Source: Ramazzottius varieornatus
Lineage: Eukaryota > Tardigrada > Eutardigrada > Parachela > Ramazzottiidae
Reading direction: 5' to 3'
DNA: 64,000 nt
NCBI GenBank assembly: GCA_001949185.1
Contig: BDGG01000002.1
Coordinates: 7,778,772 to 7,842,771 of the forward strand
Shown here: in pieces, positions 11,815 to 25,000 of the stretch
Position numbering within the stretch: the stretch's first letter is position 1
Layout: each line of letters begins with the position of its first letter
Program-made: the position numbers and the translations under genes
Notes under the pieces: generated by a model
Seen by the model: only the letters and a program-made list of their open reading frames with translations
What the model was told of the DNA's origin: nothing
Database searches by the model: none

Positions 11815-12480
11815 ATGAGTTCGTGTTGCGCCTTGTTGCTGGTGTATCCGGCCCTATTGCTGGCGCAGATGCCGGATATTCCGGCAGGTGTTACCCTTGT
11901 CTCGCCTAATGTGAGCACAGCAGCGGTGTCCGTACCAGGAAACCCTGTTAAAATGGAAGTATGCTCCACCGACGCATGTGTCTCACTTGGTAACTCCAGT
12001 TCCCATCTACTTGAACCAGATAGCTTTCCCAAGTGGCGCACAAGCACACCCTTCAGCAATGGAAATGTGCGCCATCCCTAGCTAACGATCATGTTCAGTT
12101 CATCTGACGAGGTCCCACTTACTTACAATATTACGCTGGTTCTTTAGCAAATCAGTACTTGGCCGCTATGAACTTTTCCGTGGATCCATGCGACGACTTT
12201 TACGCTTTCGCATGTGACAATTACATTGCCCAATGAGAACTCGGACGAAGCCTCGGTGTTATCGGAAATCGAAGCCCTGGTTCGAACAGTAAGAGATGTT
12301 GTATTTTTACTGGCCGGTAAACCAGTGTGGTATATCCGGTATACCGCACTGGGTATACGGCCTTCGGGTCTGCAACATTAACTCCCTTTCTTTCCGAAGC
12401 CATGTTACAGCTGACGTATTACGACAACAATATGGACGACGCGGAAGTCCCTCCGGGGTTTGTCTACTTGCTGAATAAAT
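11815..12480 (+). pseudogene. M13 (neprilysin-like) metallopeptidase N-terminal relic
   Basis: Exon 11815-11989 encodes a hydrophobic leader, then VCSTDACVSL. The next exon starts at 12148 (acceptor TCTTTAG) and gives NQYLAAMNFSVDPCDDFYAF and ACDNYI. This is the diagnostic N-terminal block of M13 peptidases (VCxTxxC ... DPCDDFYxFACG). The frame then hits TGA at 12238-12240. The expected continuation (NENSDEASVLSEIEALVRTV) appears at once in another frame. A later piece contains YYDNNMDDAEV. The zinc-binding HExxH and ExxxD segments are not in the window, and GRPEL1 begins 600 bp further on. I infer a truncated, frame-shifted copy. Confidence 0.6.
12020..12092. mobile_element. Palindromic MITE copy 7 (core)
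   Basis: Core CTTTCCCAAGTGGCGCAC and GTGCGCCATCCCTAGC inside the intron of the M13 relic. The outer arms are degraded. Confidence 0.62.
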
Positions 12481-13082
12481 CAAATCTAATCAAAGCAAAT
12501 CCTCATGGCGAACACGCGGTCGTCCGTTCTTCGTCAAATAGAGCCCTAGAGGGTCGCACTCCATCTTATCCAGGTATGAGATATCTTTCGGCATAATATA
12601 TGCCCGAAACTGGGATAGCGGTGCACATGGCCCAGCTAACCAATTGAAAGATTTCCTGCGTCCTCTAGGACTCCTGGTTGCGTTCGCTCGAGTAGCCAAG
12701 CTTCTTCGCTCAGTGGACGTTGGCTCAACGGAAGTTTGGAGTAGTTGTGCAAATTTTACGAGTTGATCTGTTGAAGTGCTCGATTGGCAAGCCAACATTA
12801 TACCGAAACCAGTCAATCAATGCCTACTGCTGTGTCCTGTTGACAGATTTCAAATGACTCTAATCTACGTCGCAAACTCTCCACTGTACAATCAGATCAG
12901 TAAAAACGTTTTTTCTTCCAGTTTCAAAGTTTCCATTTGGTTTTGACTTCACTTCCCGTCCTGATATTTCTGACCTGTTCGTATCGTCAGATACCTTCAT
13001 CATGTTTATAAGACGAATCTTGAATCCTATGTGTCGGATGTCGGCGGCACCCGCTCGACCTCTCAGTTCATCCCATTCCACA

Positions 13083-14282
13083 ATGGAAGCTTGCGTCAGC
13101 CATCCGCTCAGACGGCACTCCCAACTAGCCGATCTTCCAGCCTTCTCGGATCATCCAGCTCGCTTGTAAGTGTCGCTTGTACAGTCACTTGTTAGCGGGT
13201 GAACTCTATCGATGTGAAGTACCTACTGCGGCGGTGAACCAACGAAGATTATGTTTGCAGTGGAATATTTTCGAGATGTTACGCAAGCGGTACACAGAGT
13301 GAACGGCGGACGGATCCAGACTCGGTGGAAGGGTACGGAGGCTTTGGTGCATCTTCAAAAGAGACAACAGGGACGAGAATGTCCTCTGAACAAACACAGC
13401 GACCCATAGAAGATAAAGCTCCATCGCCGAAGGCTGAAGCGTCTTCGCCGGAAGCTGAGACGAAACTACAGGAGAACATAACCAAGCTGGAAGCGGAGAA
13501 GAAAGAAACAATGGTGAGTGGAACCTCACGAAGGCTTTTGAACGACGCTATGTCCAATATTTCTCGCAAGAACCAGTCTGTCAAGACTTGGATCAGCAAG
13601 AAGCTGAGGTTGTCCGGCGATGAAGTTTTGAACAGAGTAGGTTGGTGTTGGGTGAAATTTATAGTTTTGTTGCGCGAAATTTCGAGCGATGATTCTCAGT
13701 GGATTGCTGGATGACGTCATGCGCGCGTGAGATGTTGAAGTACGCGTGCGCTGCGCATGTTTTGTCCAGTATGCACTCAGTAGACCCCGCCCACGTTTCA
13801 GAATGTCTATTTTTCCTGTGCGGCAACAAATATGAGTCTTTCTTCTGTAGGATAAGTATCTGAGGGCATTAGCGGAAACGGAAAATGTCCGAAATCGATT
13901 GACGCGTCAGATTGCCGATGCTAAACAGTTTGGAATACAGTCTTTCGTCAAAGATCTGCTTGAAGTGTCTGACATTCTAACCAAAGCCATGGAAAGCACG
14001 CCGCAAGAAGCTTTCGATCAGAAGAACCCTCACTTCGACAACCTGTTCGAAGGCCTGAGATTAACTGAAGCTCAGATGACCAAAGTCTTTAAGAAACACG
14101 GGCTAGAAAAGATGGATCCTATGGGGGAGAAGTTCGATCCTAATCAACACGAAGCCCTCTTCGAAGCACCTGCAGAAGGCAAAGAAACTGGTACCGTTAT
14201 GTCCGTCACACAAACGGGCTACAAGCTGAATAATCGAGTAATAAGGCCGGCAAGAGTCGGCGTTGTTAGAAACGCTTCATAA
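13083..14282 (+). CDS. GRPEL1: Mitochondrial GrpE-type nucleotide exchange factor
   Basis: Three exons (13083-13165, 13261-13513, 13851-14282) give 255 residues. GrpE proteins dimerise and release ADP from mitochondrial Hsp70 in the matrix during protein import and folding. The last exon carries nearly the whole domain: KYLRALAETENVRNRLTR (long helix), KDLLEVSDILTKAME, HFDNLFEGLRLTEAQM, KVFKKHGLEKMDPMGEKFDP, HEALFEAP and GYKLNNRVIRPARVGVV. An acidic, coiled-coil-prone segment precedes it. The first exon gives an Arg-rich leader with a plausible presequence. That exon is inferred from phase and a GTAAGT donor, so the start is less certain than the rest. Confidence 0.9.
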
Positions 14283-14412
14283 GGTCTGTTAAAACCCACC
14301 GGAGACACCGGACTTCCTTTAGAATATAATAGTTTTGTTATCCTGTGACATCTCTTTGACTGTTTCTCCAGTCGTATTTATTCAAAGGGAAAAATAGCTG
14401 TTGGCCACAATA

Positions 14413-17400
14413 TCACGCTACTTCTTTGACCATGGGTAGGTTGGATATATCGGGAAAAGTGATATTTATCGTAGCGACGTTAGTGTCTTTACTTCTCCTT
14501 CGTTCTTCGGACTTGGGCCATTCCCTGGTCTTGGGTGAAGGATAGATGGCAACAGTCATCCCATCTTTATGATGTTCTTCCTTGGTCTTGAAACCTCCGC
14601 CGTAGTAGAGAGCTTTGATCGGAGGAAGAATACCAGAGAACTTGTATTCTTCTGAGAGGTTTTGCAAGGCGGACTCTGCTGGGTTCCTGTCCATCATCTT
14701 CCTCATCCGGAAGTACTGGCTCTTGTAGTCGTCTATCTCGCGAATGAGCCGCTCGTTTAACACCTTCTCTTCACTGTACATAGAATTGTACATATCCACA
14801 TCGGCCGTCAAACCCTGGAAAGAAATTCAAATGAAGACAACTGGGAGCGCGGTTGAGAAACTCGACCAGATTGTCTTTCCCAAGTGGCGCATGCTTAGAG
14901 TGTTCTTTACTGAGAGCGTGCGCCACTTGGGAAAACCATCTCATCGAGTCTGTTTGCCGATCTCTCTACTAATATCGCAAGTACGTTTACCGATATAAAT
15001 TTTACCCTTAATTGTCTGCTCTTGTCTTGTAGTGCTTTCTGCATCTTGATCACCTTCTCATGGACTTCCTGGTTAGGTAATTTGGCCATAATGGATTTGA
15101 GCTCGACGTACAAATTCTCTTTTTCCTGAAGCATACGGTCGATCTGGATAACTTCGTCGGTTTTCTTGATGAGTCGCCGTTGATACGTCTGTATTTTCAG
15201 GATGAGTTCATATGTTGAAGGATCGTTGCCCTGTAGAGCGCGCCACCTGTGAGCATTGGCAGGAACTTTTAGTTCTTCTTCCAGGGTCCGACAATGGTTC
15301 TTCTCGTTGAGCAAGTCTTTGTTCAGTCTGTAGATCTCCGCGCGCATCTCGTCCATCAGCGAAGCATTCCGCGCCATGATGCCCTTTTCTCGATTGAGTC
15401 GTTGTAACTCCAGCTTAAGAACACGAATGTCGTCAAGCCGAGCTTTGTAGGCACCTTCGCCCTTCTCCATGATAGACTCAAGGATACGGAGTTTCTCGGA
15501 GAGGAGGGTTAGCTCGTCGTTGCGCCGGATGACTTGGGTGCCGAGGATGTCGCGTTCACGGGTAATACGTTGAACTTCCTTGAGCATCTGCTCTTTCTCG
15601 TGGTCCGCATGCTTGATGATACGGACTAGCTTGATTTGTTCGGTCTCGACATCCATAAGTTTCTTCTCAATGTCCATCGTCTTCTCTTTCAGCAGGGTTA
15701 GTTCGGACCGGAGGGTGTTGCGCTCGGTTTCGATTCGCTGACGTTCGAGATGTTCTTTGGCGATGGCGCCTTCTACCTTCGTTATCTGGTCACGTAGTTG
15801 CTCCATCTGATCACTCATTATTTTAAGCCTTCTTTTATACGTTTCGATGTCGTCGTTCGCATCCCTGTAAACATCACTTGTTTTAGATGGGTAAAGTTTT
15901 ACCACTGCTGATGAAAGCGATGAAGTAAAAAAGCCAGCGTTCCTCATTTCCCAGTTATGATCGCGCAATATTTCCGACAGCCGCTGCGACGAGTGCGCGG
16001 CTGACAGTGGAAGTGGGGCTAACTGTCGGTTTGCACTTACGAGACACTCTTGCTGAGAATGTTGCGTTCGGTCCGCATAGTTTCCAGCTGGTTTCTTACG
16101 GTCTGGGTTTTTGATTCGGCCTCGTCATTTTGTCGTTTCAGATCGGATATCTTATTTTCCTTGTCGTTGAGGGCGGTGGTCATGTCCACGACCTCGTGCT
16201 TCAACGCATTCAGGGTGGCCGCATTCTTGTCCCGCTCTTTCTCGAGGTTGGCCAGGATCCTCTTGGACTTGACAGCTTCCTGTGCGTACCTTTGTATTTC
16301 CAGCTCTAAAGCTTGCTTTTCTAACCTAGCTGACGTTATCTGCCCTTCCAGTTTCTCCGTGTCGGTATTTTGTTTGTCCAAGTTCCGCTTGATACTATCG
16401 CGGTCTCGTAAGAGCTCTTCGATGATCTTCCGGTCGGACATGGTCTGGGTTTGTTGAGCTTCTAGACGCTTCTCGAGGTCGAAAGCTTGTCGGCGGAGAG
16501 CCTCCCGCTCGCCGTCAAGATCGGTCTTTGTGGACTCGAGATGGGTGATTTTACGTAAAATTTGCTCGTTGGCTTTCTGGAGTTTCTTGTTTTCACCCTG
16601 CATGTGCTTTACTTCCGACTCCCTCGTGTCGGTTTCCTGCTTGATTTTGATGTTTTCTTTGCGGATTTCTTCGGTGATCGCTTGTTGGTGCTCGTAATCA
16701 GCTTGGAGCTTTTTTTGCTTCGTGTCGAGCGCGGCAAGATCGGCTTTTGTTCTGTCAAGATCTGTCTGCAAAACAATTTAACCGAAAATTTTAGCAGGTT
16801 AGCAGCTTCGTTATACCATAAGCACCACATGACTTCCCCCCCGCAAACTAGTGTCGTCAGGAACCTATTTTCGACTCGTTTTTTTACTCTTACTTTGTAT
16901 TCTCGAAGCTGCTGACGTAACTGGCTTTGGGTGGCCTCGTTCTTCGCAATCTCGGAATGCAGGTGAGCTTCCTCCATCTTTGAAGTTTCCAGTTCTGACT
17001 TTGTTGTTTTCAGGTCCTTCTCCAATTTGGCCCGTCGACGTTCCTCCTTCATGGATTCTTCCCTGCTTTCAGCCAGCTTCTCCAAAAGCTACGCCGAAGA
17101 ACCCATCAAGGCTGTCCACTTGCGGTTGAGACTCAACATGAATGTGAAAGAGGTTTTTATACTTACTCACCGTGATCCGTTCCTTGCTAACCTGATCCAG
17201 GCTCTTCTCCACTTCCTGTATGCGGTTCCTCGACTCGATTAGCTGCTGCTGGGCGATCTCCAGCTGCGCCACCACCTGGTCCCGTTCCGAGGCCATTTTC
17301 TCCTTGGCTCGTAAGAGTTCCTGCGCACTGAAAGCGTCATGTTCACAGGACACTTAGCTGTCGCAAAGCACCACAATATACCTATGTTCCTGTCCGGCCG

Positions 17401-18032
17401 CAAAATTGGCGTTCTTTTCCACTAATCGAGTCAAATTGGCGATCTCCATCTTGAGGGTTGTCACAGTCTCGCCGGCCTTGTCTTCCCTTTCATGAGCTTC
17501 GTCCAACATTTTCCAGGCTTTCTCAATCTCTTTCTTCAGAGCTTGAATCGTCGCTTGGTCTTCTTGAGCGAGTCGTGTGGCAGTGGTTATTCGTTGGGAA
17601 TTAGCGACGATCTCGGCGTGGAGATCGCGACATTTACTCATGAGCTTCATCTCGTTCTCGTGGGCCATTTTGATGGAGTTGTGGAGCTTCTCGTACTCGG
17701 TACGGAATTTACCGAGGCTTTCGTTACCCATGAGATCTTTGATGACGGCTTGGAAATCTTTCTCCATATCTTCCATGAGAGCTTCGTCGTGGGATAAGCG
17801 GACGTTGAGATCACTGAGCATTTTCTCGTCGATCTGGTAAGGGACAGCACCGGTATTGCCTTCGCGGTTGCCGCCATGCGATAAGCTGTCGCGGTTCTTT
17901 CTGGATGCGCTGCCACGGCTAACATGATGACCGCTTTCTCTTCTGTTGCTCGCCTGCAAAACGACGAAGATGACAGTACTAAAGCTGAAGAAACATTAAA
18001 AGAGGGACGTAATCAGGGAACTGTCCTACCAT
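14413..18032 (-). CDS. CFAP58: Cilia- and flagella-associated coiled-coil protein 58
   Basis: Seven exons on the minus strand: 18032-18030 (only the ATG), 17953-17382, 17327-17171, 17088-16894, 16765-16041, 15864-15006, 14814-14413. They give 970 residues, about 100 longer than the human protein. It is coiled coil almost throughout. Family landmarks are MEDMEKDFQAVIKDLMG, KFRTEYEKLHNSIKMAHENE, KKEIEKAWKMLDEAHERE, RDILGTQVIRRNDELTLL, HRWRALQGNDPSTYELI and a C-terminal GGGF. CFAP58 works in assembly of motile axonemes and sperm flagella. It ends 130 bp from the GRPEL1 stop, tail to tail. The last intron holds a palindromic element. The ATG-only exon 1 is inferred from a GT donor directly after an ATG and an in-phase acceptor. 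Confidence 0.92.
14843..14966. mobile_element. Palindromic MITE copy 8
   Basis: In the last intron of CFAP58. Core CTTTCCCAAGTGGCGCATGC and GTGCGCCACTTGGGAAAACC, nearly perfect over 18 bp. Outer right arm TCGAGTCTGTTTGCCGATCTC. Confidence 0.8.
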
Positions 18033-19604
18033 CTCCAGTGCGAAAAATTATACTCCGTTTGCAAATACCAGAAATTGAGACGCCGGGATAACTTTCGCCC
18101 TACATACTATATATGTATGGGCCGTATTTCCGGCCGCACGAATGTGTGGTTTTTCGTACTTACAGGCTGTGGGTAAATGTTGCTTAGCGAAAGCTACATC
18201 CTCATGATTTTGTCATGAATCTTCGCGGACTTCTTCAGAGTGGGTCTGGTGGGTTGTGGCGTTTGACCAGAGCCTCACCGGTGAGCGAACGAACTAAGGA
18301 TGCCCATTCCCTTTTCCGTTCCATTCCTAATTCCGCCTGGAAAATATGAATTCGGTTCCGACTGAGTTCGTTTTGGCACGCTGGAATTCTGAAACGGATT
18401 ACAGTATAAGTGTCAGAGTGGAATTCCGCTTGTGGAAAATCTATTTTTAAAGCAAAAGTTTCGCTTTTTGCGAAAAATTGACGCAGTTCCACTGACCGTA
18501 TGGGAACTCGACAATTAAGTAAACTCGACAGGATTGTCCAAGGTCTTCACTATGACTGGCTGGGAGGGTGCGCCACTCGATAGACCATCTTGCTGAGCTC
18601 GTCAGCCGGGGCCAAGTTGAGCTTCCGACTGGTTTACCTTCTATATTCCAATATTTCCAATATTTTCTACCAATATATTCCAATATGGGAATTCCGATTT
18701 TTGATCTGGCAGTTTTGGAAAACGCAAAATAGAAACGAATTTCGGAATTCCGCTCCGAATTCCCTGCAGGGAGCAGGTCAGGCGGAATGCATGGGGATCC
18801 TTAGAAGCAACGCGTGATAGCTTCGTAATTACTCGTAAGTTACAGTTACAGGTTGGAAAACGCTGGCTCACCCTCCCGCAGTCGACTTGTAGCATCAGAG
18901 CTCGCCCTGAGTCCTTGACAGGGCGAAGCTGCTTCCGAACTGAGGATGCGCCGTTTCTCAGCAGGAAAGTGGATTTTGGCTGGTACCTTAAATTTTGGCG
19001 CAAGCACAGAGCTTTGTGAAATGCTACTTCCGCGTTGATACGCAGTCAATCGCAGTGGAGACACGTTCGTCCAGAGAGCCGCTAGCGGAACACGGCGCAG
19101 CCTGAAAGAAGGGGCTTCCCCACCGGCGTGTTTTACCCATCTTTGAAGAAACTCACCTGGTGCAGTGTACCACAATTTTTAATTTTATGACGTCTGAGAT
19201 TGGGAGGGTGATATACATATACATATTTAATACCATTCAAAGTGAAGCGGTTCGGCTCACGGTAAGCTGATCGGCTAGGCAATACCGCTTCCACCATGGC
19301 AGCAGGTTTACCGCGGCTAGTCATTAGCCTGGAGCTCTACAGACTGACGTTCGACAGCTTTTCCTTGATTCACTTGTGGCAATTCTTAGCTCGCGGCCTA
19401 CAGTCTTTATATCTGTCGTGAAGAGTTCGGCAGGCTGACATATATCAGATGAGACGATGCAAAATCTCCTCCTGAAGTATTTCGCTGTCTCGAAAGGAAT
19501 TTAACAGTATACTCTTCGAGCAAAACAGCCACTACGAGAAATTATTCTTTGATGCGCAGTGGCGTATTTAAATACTTGTCCCGTCAGAAACAAGTTTTGC
19601 TCCA
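18033..19604. other. Intergenic between CFAP58 and FMO
   Basis: No gene is supported. It contains a degenerate palindromic element (18502-18603) and a cluster of GGAATTCCG-type words around 18360-18430 and 18690-18770 separated by AT-rich sequence. The last few hundred bases are presumably the FMO promoter. Confidence 0.4.
18502..18603. mobile_element. Palindromic MITE copy 9, degenerate
   Basis: Left part GGGAACTCGACAATTAAGT and AACTCGACAGGATTG is recognisable. The left core arm is decayed; the right arm GGTGCGCCACTCG and TCTTGCTGAGCTCG remain. Confidence 0.55.
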
Positions 19605-21548
19605 ATGGCTCAGAATGGCGAGAGATGTCATGGTCGGAAGAGGGTGGCGGTGGTTGGTGCTGGGATGACAGGCCTCTGCGCTATCCGGCATTTCGCAGCG
19701 GACCCCAATTACGAAGTGGTGGCCTTTGAGCGGGCCAATACCATTGCCGGCATCTGGAACTACCCGGAAGGATGTGAGGAACACGTCAACCAGCCGGAAA
19801 CCTCGCCTTATTATTGTCGAACGTACCGAGATTTGAAGTAGGTTGTGCCAGTTTTGTTTATAGCTTTCTTACCACTCTACAGAGTTAAAATACTAACAAA
19901 TTCCTGTATGGTTATAGGACAAATTCGCCTAGAGAACTGTCATGTTATCCAGACTTTCCCTTCGCCGACACGGTCAAAGATACGTACTGCACTCGTGAGA
20001 CGGTTCTTCATTACTTCCACGCTTATGCCAAACACTTCGACCTGCTTCCTCACATAAAGGTAGTTTTACTGCTTGGTCTTTGATTATGGAGCAAAGTAGA
20101 TGGCATGGGCCGTCGACAAATGAATCGACTCAGATCGTGTCCCAAGTGGCGCATGCTCTCGGCCAGTTACAATGAAAACGTGCGCCGCCTGAGGTGATTG
20201 AGCGAACTCATTGCCGGCGTCCCGTAATACATTATTATGTTAGTGAATTATGTTTGTGCTTCTGTAGTTTCGGCATCAAGTGAAACTTGTAACGCCTGTT
20301 GGCGGAGTCCATGCTGAAGGACCCGTTCGATGGACAGTTGAAGTCCTCGATCTGGAATCGGATAAAGTTTCCAAGGACGAGTTCGACAGCGTCCTGGTTT
20401 GCTCCGGGTAAGAAGATATCGTTGTTTCTTTCACGTTCTAGCGATACTGATAACTGAAGTACCGTTGCCGATGTACACTTTACTTCCAGGCATTACCACA
20501 AACCGTACCTGCCGGAAATTAACGGGTTGGATAAGTTCACCGGCCACATTATGCATAGTTGTGATTACCGCGTTCCGGAGAAATTCAAAGGCCAAAATGT
20601 ACTTTTGATTGGCGCGAAAGTCTCCGGCAATGACATCGCGTGTGAAATTGCGCCCTTCGCAAACCAGGTACAACTATCGTTCTTGGCTGATTTCCTTCCG
20701 CTTTCAAAATCAATTTGATCCATTGTTGCAGGTAATCGTTCAGCGTCGAATGAAGATGAACGTCCTGGAGAAACACTACCCGAATGTGAAGGAGACTACG
20801 GAACTAAGCGATTTCGGTGCTGACCACCTCATAATGCGGGACGGTACGACGATGCCGGTTGACATTGTCATACTAGCCACTGGCTACGTCTACGACTACC
20901 CCTTCTTCCCGCCTGGTTTCAACTTGAAAGTATCGCGAGGTCGTGTGGCTCCACTATACCGACATTTAGTCCACTGCCAATACACCACGCTGGCCTTCGT
21001 CGGCTTGGCCAACATGGCTGTCTTCATCTTTATTGCCGACTACCAAATCAGGTACGAGTGCTTATGGGTGCGAAAGCGTCAACCCAAGTGGCGCACTTGC
21101 TCCTTGTTGTTGGTCGGTAGCATGCGTCACTTGAGATAGCGATGGCGCATTTTGTTTGCCGCTCTGTGGTATCATTGATCGAGATACTGGATAAACTGAT
21201 GATGTATTTGTCAGGTACTTCAAAGCATTATTAGATGGTAAATCAGTGCTTCCATCCAGCAAGGAAGACATGATGAAAGAGGACGAGCTGGACTATGCCG
21301 AGCGTTTGGCCAAAGGCATGCCTGAACACTTCGCCCATGAGATGTTGGCCCACCAGTGGGACTACCTGAACAAGCTGTCTCAAGATGCCGGTCTGGAACC
21401 TGTCCGACCGGTCATCCGTAAGATGTTTGAAGCCAACGTCCATGGCATCAGAACCGACGGACCCGCTGGCTTCCGCAAATACCGTCTGGAAGCGCTGGAT
21501 GACGAGAACATCATCCGCGAACCTTTACCACAACTCAACGGGCACTGA
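19605..21548 (+). CDS. Flavin-containing monooxygenase
   Basis: Six exons (19605-19837, 19918-20059, 20268-20407, 20490-20667, 20732-21051, 21215-21548), all in phase, 448 residues. FMOs use FAD, NADPH and O2 to oxygenate N and S atoms of small molecules. Visible are the FAD Rossmann motif VVGAGMTG (16-23), the FMO fingerprint FTGHIMHSCDY (188-198), the NADPH motif IGAKVSGNDIACEI (from 212) and LATGYVYDYPF. YRDLKTNSPRELSCYPDFPF also matches the family. Vertebrate FMOs are about 530 residues with a C-terminal membrane anchor. This one stops after the catalytic core, as insect-type soluble FMOs do. Introns 2 and 5 carry palindromic elements. Confidence 0.92.
20107..20223. mobile_element. Palindromic MITE copy 10
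   Basis: FMO intron 2. GGGCCGTCGACAAATGA opens and CTCATTGCCGGCGTCCC closes. Core TCCCAAGTGGCGCATGC and AACGTGCGCCGCCTGAGG. Confidence 0.8.
21066..21164. mobile_element. Palindromic MITE copy 11
   Basis: FMO intron 5. Core AACCCAAGTGGCGCACTTGC and AGCATGCGTCACTTGAGA with loop TCCTTGTTGTTGGTCGG. Right arm TTTTGTTTGCCGCTC. Confidence 0.75.
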
Positions 21549-22083
21549 CTATTTCATCAGGTCGAGCGAAGCCAGGCCCTTTTAAGTCTGTCGAGATATC
21601 AATGGACGATCAGATTGTTCGAGCTCTCACATATCGCAGACTCTGTACTGAAAACAAATGCGTAAATTGATCCGGGCAACAGAAACTCTTTACTCGCAAG
21701 TGCAACGTAACGCAGTAGAAATGTGTGGCCTATAATCTTTTGCCTCCTTTGCTCGGCCTTCACCAGTGGTCAGAACCACTAGCTAGTTTGGTATATCTCA
21801 CTCAAAATAACGTTAGAGAGCTTATGTCCTAACTTCTATAGGTGGCCGACTTTGAAGAAAATGCGGTGATCGGAACGTGATAAGTGTTTTATTAGCGCAA
21901 ACCTATAAAAGTTGGTTTGACAGCGTCGTTACTATCTCTGCTTCTCGAAAAGTTATCACTAACGTGTCGGTCGCCGTGTTTACCTCTCGGAACCTCAACG
22001 GTTGTAATGTTTGCGTGTCTACAGTACAGTTTCGTCAACTCGAAGAAACCTTCTTCGTTGCGGAGAAATTGTTTCGGTGCAGG

Positions 22084-25000
22084 ATGATCACGGTATCGCC
22101 GAGGAACCCTGTAGATCAAGATGCGGCGGTCTTGGTCGGTTCTTCAAGTGGCGCCCAATACGTGGCCTCGAGGCCGGGCTCGTCTGGAATGCATTTCCGC
22201 ATCGGCTTTTGGAGGAGTGTTTCAGGCATCTTCACTGTCTGTTTGTGTGCTTTCATTCTCAATATTGGTAAGTTGTGCCGTCTTCTTAACAGTCAACTTC
22301 TATCGCCACAAGATTTACCAGGTTCCAAGTTGAAAATTGTAGCGTTGTAACCCGAACGTAGAAAAATGGCGTGGTAGTTTATTGTCTCCGCTTGTGTCAT
22401 TGTATTTCCGTAAAGCCCGAAACAGATTACTTACTAATCACGTTTCAATCATATGCATTGCGTAGCGCGAGTCTTTTTCTTCTTCAGAAAGCTTCTATGA
22501 TCACTTACAACAACCTTTTGTCTTCATCACCGATCGACTCATTTGATATCGTGCTTTTGCTGTTTCAGGCTACGTCCTCGGATACACCACCGGACTTCTC
22601 GCCATCCTGGAGAGAAACCTCCATTGCAGCAGTACCGTCATCGGAATCATCTTTTCCTGCTTGTTCATCGGTCTCATCGGAGGCTACCTCGTCGTAATCT
22701 TCTTCACCCCACAAAACAAGCCTCGATGGCTTTGCGGCAGTCTGATCCTGACCGGCACCTTCATCATCTTTAGCGGTGTGGCCGCGTCAGTTCAGCGCAT
22801 TCCTCAGCCGGTTTCCGGCCTCAAAGCCCCAGTCATCCTTTGTGACGAAAGCTTCCTCAGCATCAACAGGTCCCTCGACCCACAGAGGACCCAACTGGGA
22901 AGTCTGGCCTTGACGGACAACGATGTCCTTTACCTTCTGGCAGCTTTTTTGTCCATCACCGGATTCATGGCGGCATTACCTTTTACCATTGTTCTGACAA
23001 AACTCCACACCGACTTTCAAGGTAATGCAAGTTTGGGACGTCGATAACGACTCGAACGTATTTGTTTTCTCAAGGTTGCGCACACTTCCAGCTAATAATA
23101 ATGGAATGGTGCGCCACTTGGGAAAACAAACTCGATAAGATCGTTTTCCCAACTGCCAAGTAGCGCAAGGCGCACATTTATGACCAGCAGTAACGAACAG
23201 GTGCACCGAAATTATGAGGTTTTGAAGATATTCAGTTCATTTACCAACGCTCATTCATACTGCGCACAGCGCGGGTATCACCTGCTCTTATGGTATATTA
23301 CGCTGCAGGACGGAAGCACCTCATCACATGCACAGTCCTTGGACCCTTCTTCGGCTTGCTGTTTGCGGCATTGGGCAGTATCGCCTCGCACATCGGTCGC
23401 TTTGTCTTGGGCTTCCTCTTCCCTGGCATTATCGTTTTCATTATAGGACTGACGATCGGTGTAAGGGTGTTTTTCCCCCTTTGTCTGTATGTGAGCAGTG
23501 AGTACTGAGCTGAAACATTCCATGCATTTGTTCTTACAGGTTTTGACAAAATCGTCCCTTGTCGGTGTGATGTCACCGCTGGATGACAGGATACCCGGGA
23601 TCAACATAAGCATAAAAAGTAACAGTTGGTCTTTTTCCATGAAGCTTACAGTACGAATGTGTCACTACGACTTTCTTGTTTACGTTACAGATACTGCTCG
23701 AACGCTTGCCGTCATCATCAAAAAATGGACCTTCTCTGGGCTCGTCGCCATCTTTTTGCTGGATACCTTCCTGACAGTTGGTATCGCATGATTATTTCTT
23801 TGCCGATGTGCTGACTATTACTGATATTTCTGTCCTTTTCAGGTTATCTGTTTATCCTTCCGCGTTACCTGCAAATCCAGTTTGATGTTCCCCCGTTCGT
23901 TTCCAGCCTGGCTGCAGGTATCCAACCAACTTGCTGAGGCATAATGTCAGAGAGCCGCTGCGCTGAAGTCAGTCTGTCGCTTTCAGCTTCGTTCTTTGTA
24001 CTTCCGGTTACATGTGGAGCTTTGGGGATATCTTACGGAGCGCGCTACCTACAGTCTTCCGTTACCCACAGTCGGATGATCTCAGTGGCCTGTGTGGGCG
24101 TTTCCTGCCTGGGATTCCTGATCTTTGTCTTTCTGGGCTGCGGCACCAAAGAGTTTGACCACAAACTACAACGAGTCATCGAACAAGAAAGGTATTGAAG
24201 CTGCCCAATTTGTTTTCCGGCTTAAAAACATTGAATGCTCGGCAAGTAACCAGATTATCCTCAAGCGGCGCACTCTTCCGGCCACTATTACCGATATCGT
24301 GCGCCACTTGGGGTTAACAATTTGGACGAGCTTCTTTGCCGAGCTCCCAATTGTTATCTTGATTCCAGACCGCTAATAATAACCAACATCTGTAACAAAA
24401 AGTGCGACTGCTTCCGAAGTGAAACCTTCTTTCGGCCTGTATGTCACGAGGGAACGGATGTAACCTACGCTTCGCCATGCCTTGCTGGATGCATGCGAAT
24501 GGGTCCTCGGTCTAATTTGGTAAGACAACCTCGGCTATTCGTTCAATACAGCTGTAACGGCTCTCGTGTCGCAGTACGAGCATTGCCACTGCGTGGAGAA
24601 CAAAGGAAGGACCGATCAATTGCCCGCTAATTCGACCATGGTAAAGGAAGGTTTCTGCTCAAGGAACTGCAGAGTGGCGTACTCGTCTTTCACTTTCCTC
24701 ATGTTCCTTTTCCATTTGCTCGTTGGGTTTCCGCCGTATAACATACTCACCCAGTTTCGTAGGTAAGAAAGGTGTTATGAGGTAACAAAGAACTCGGCAA
24801 ACACACTCGTCCGGATCGTGTTCCAAGTGACGCATGCTTCCAGCTTGGAACACTATAAACGTGCGCACTTTGGAAAACGATCAAACTCGACAAGACAGCT
24901 TTCCCAAGTGGCGCACGGTTTCAGCGTTGTTGGCTGGAAGCGTGCGCCACATGAAAAACGATCGGTCGAGCTCGCTTGCCCAGCATCCAAATTTTGTGAG

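Noticed and set aside
22140-22160. TTCAAGTGGCGCCCAATACG resembling a palindrome core arm
   Set aside because: Lies in SLCO coding exon 1 and has no partner arm or outer repeats.
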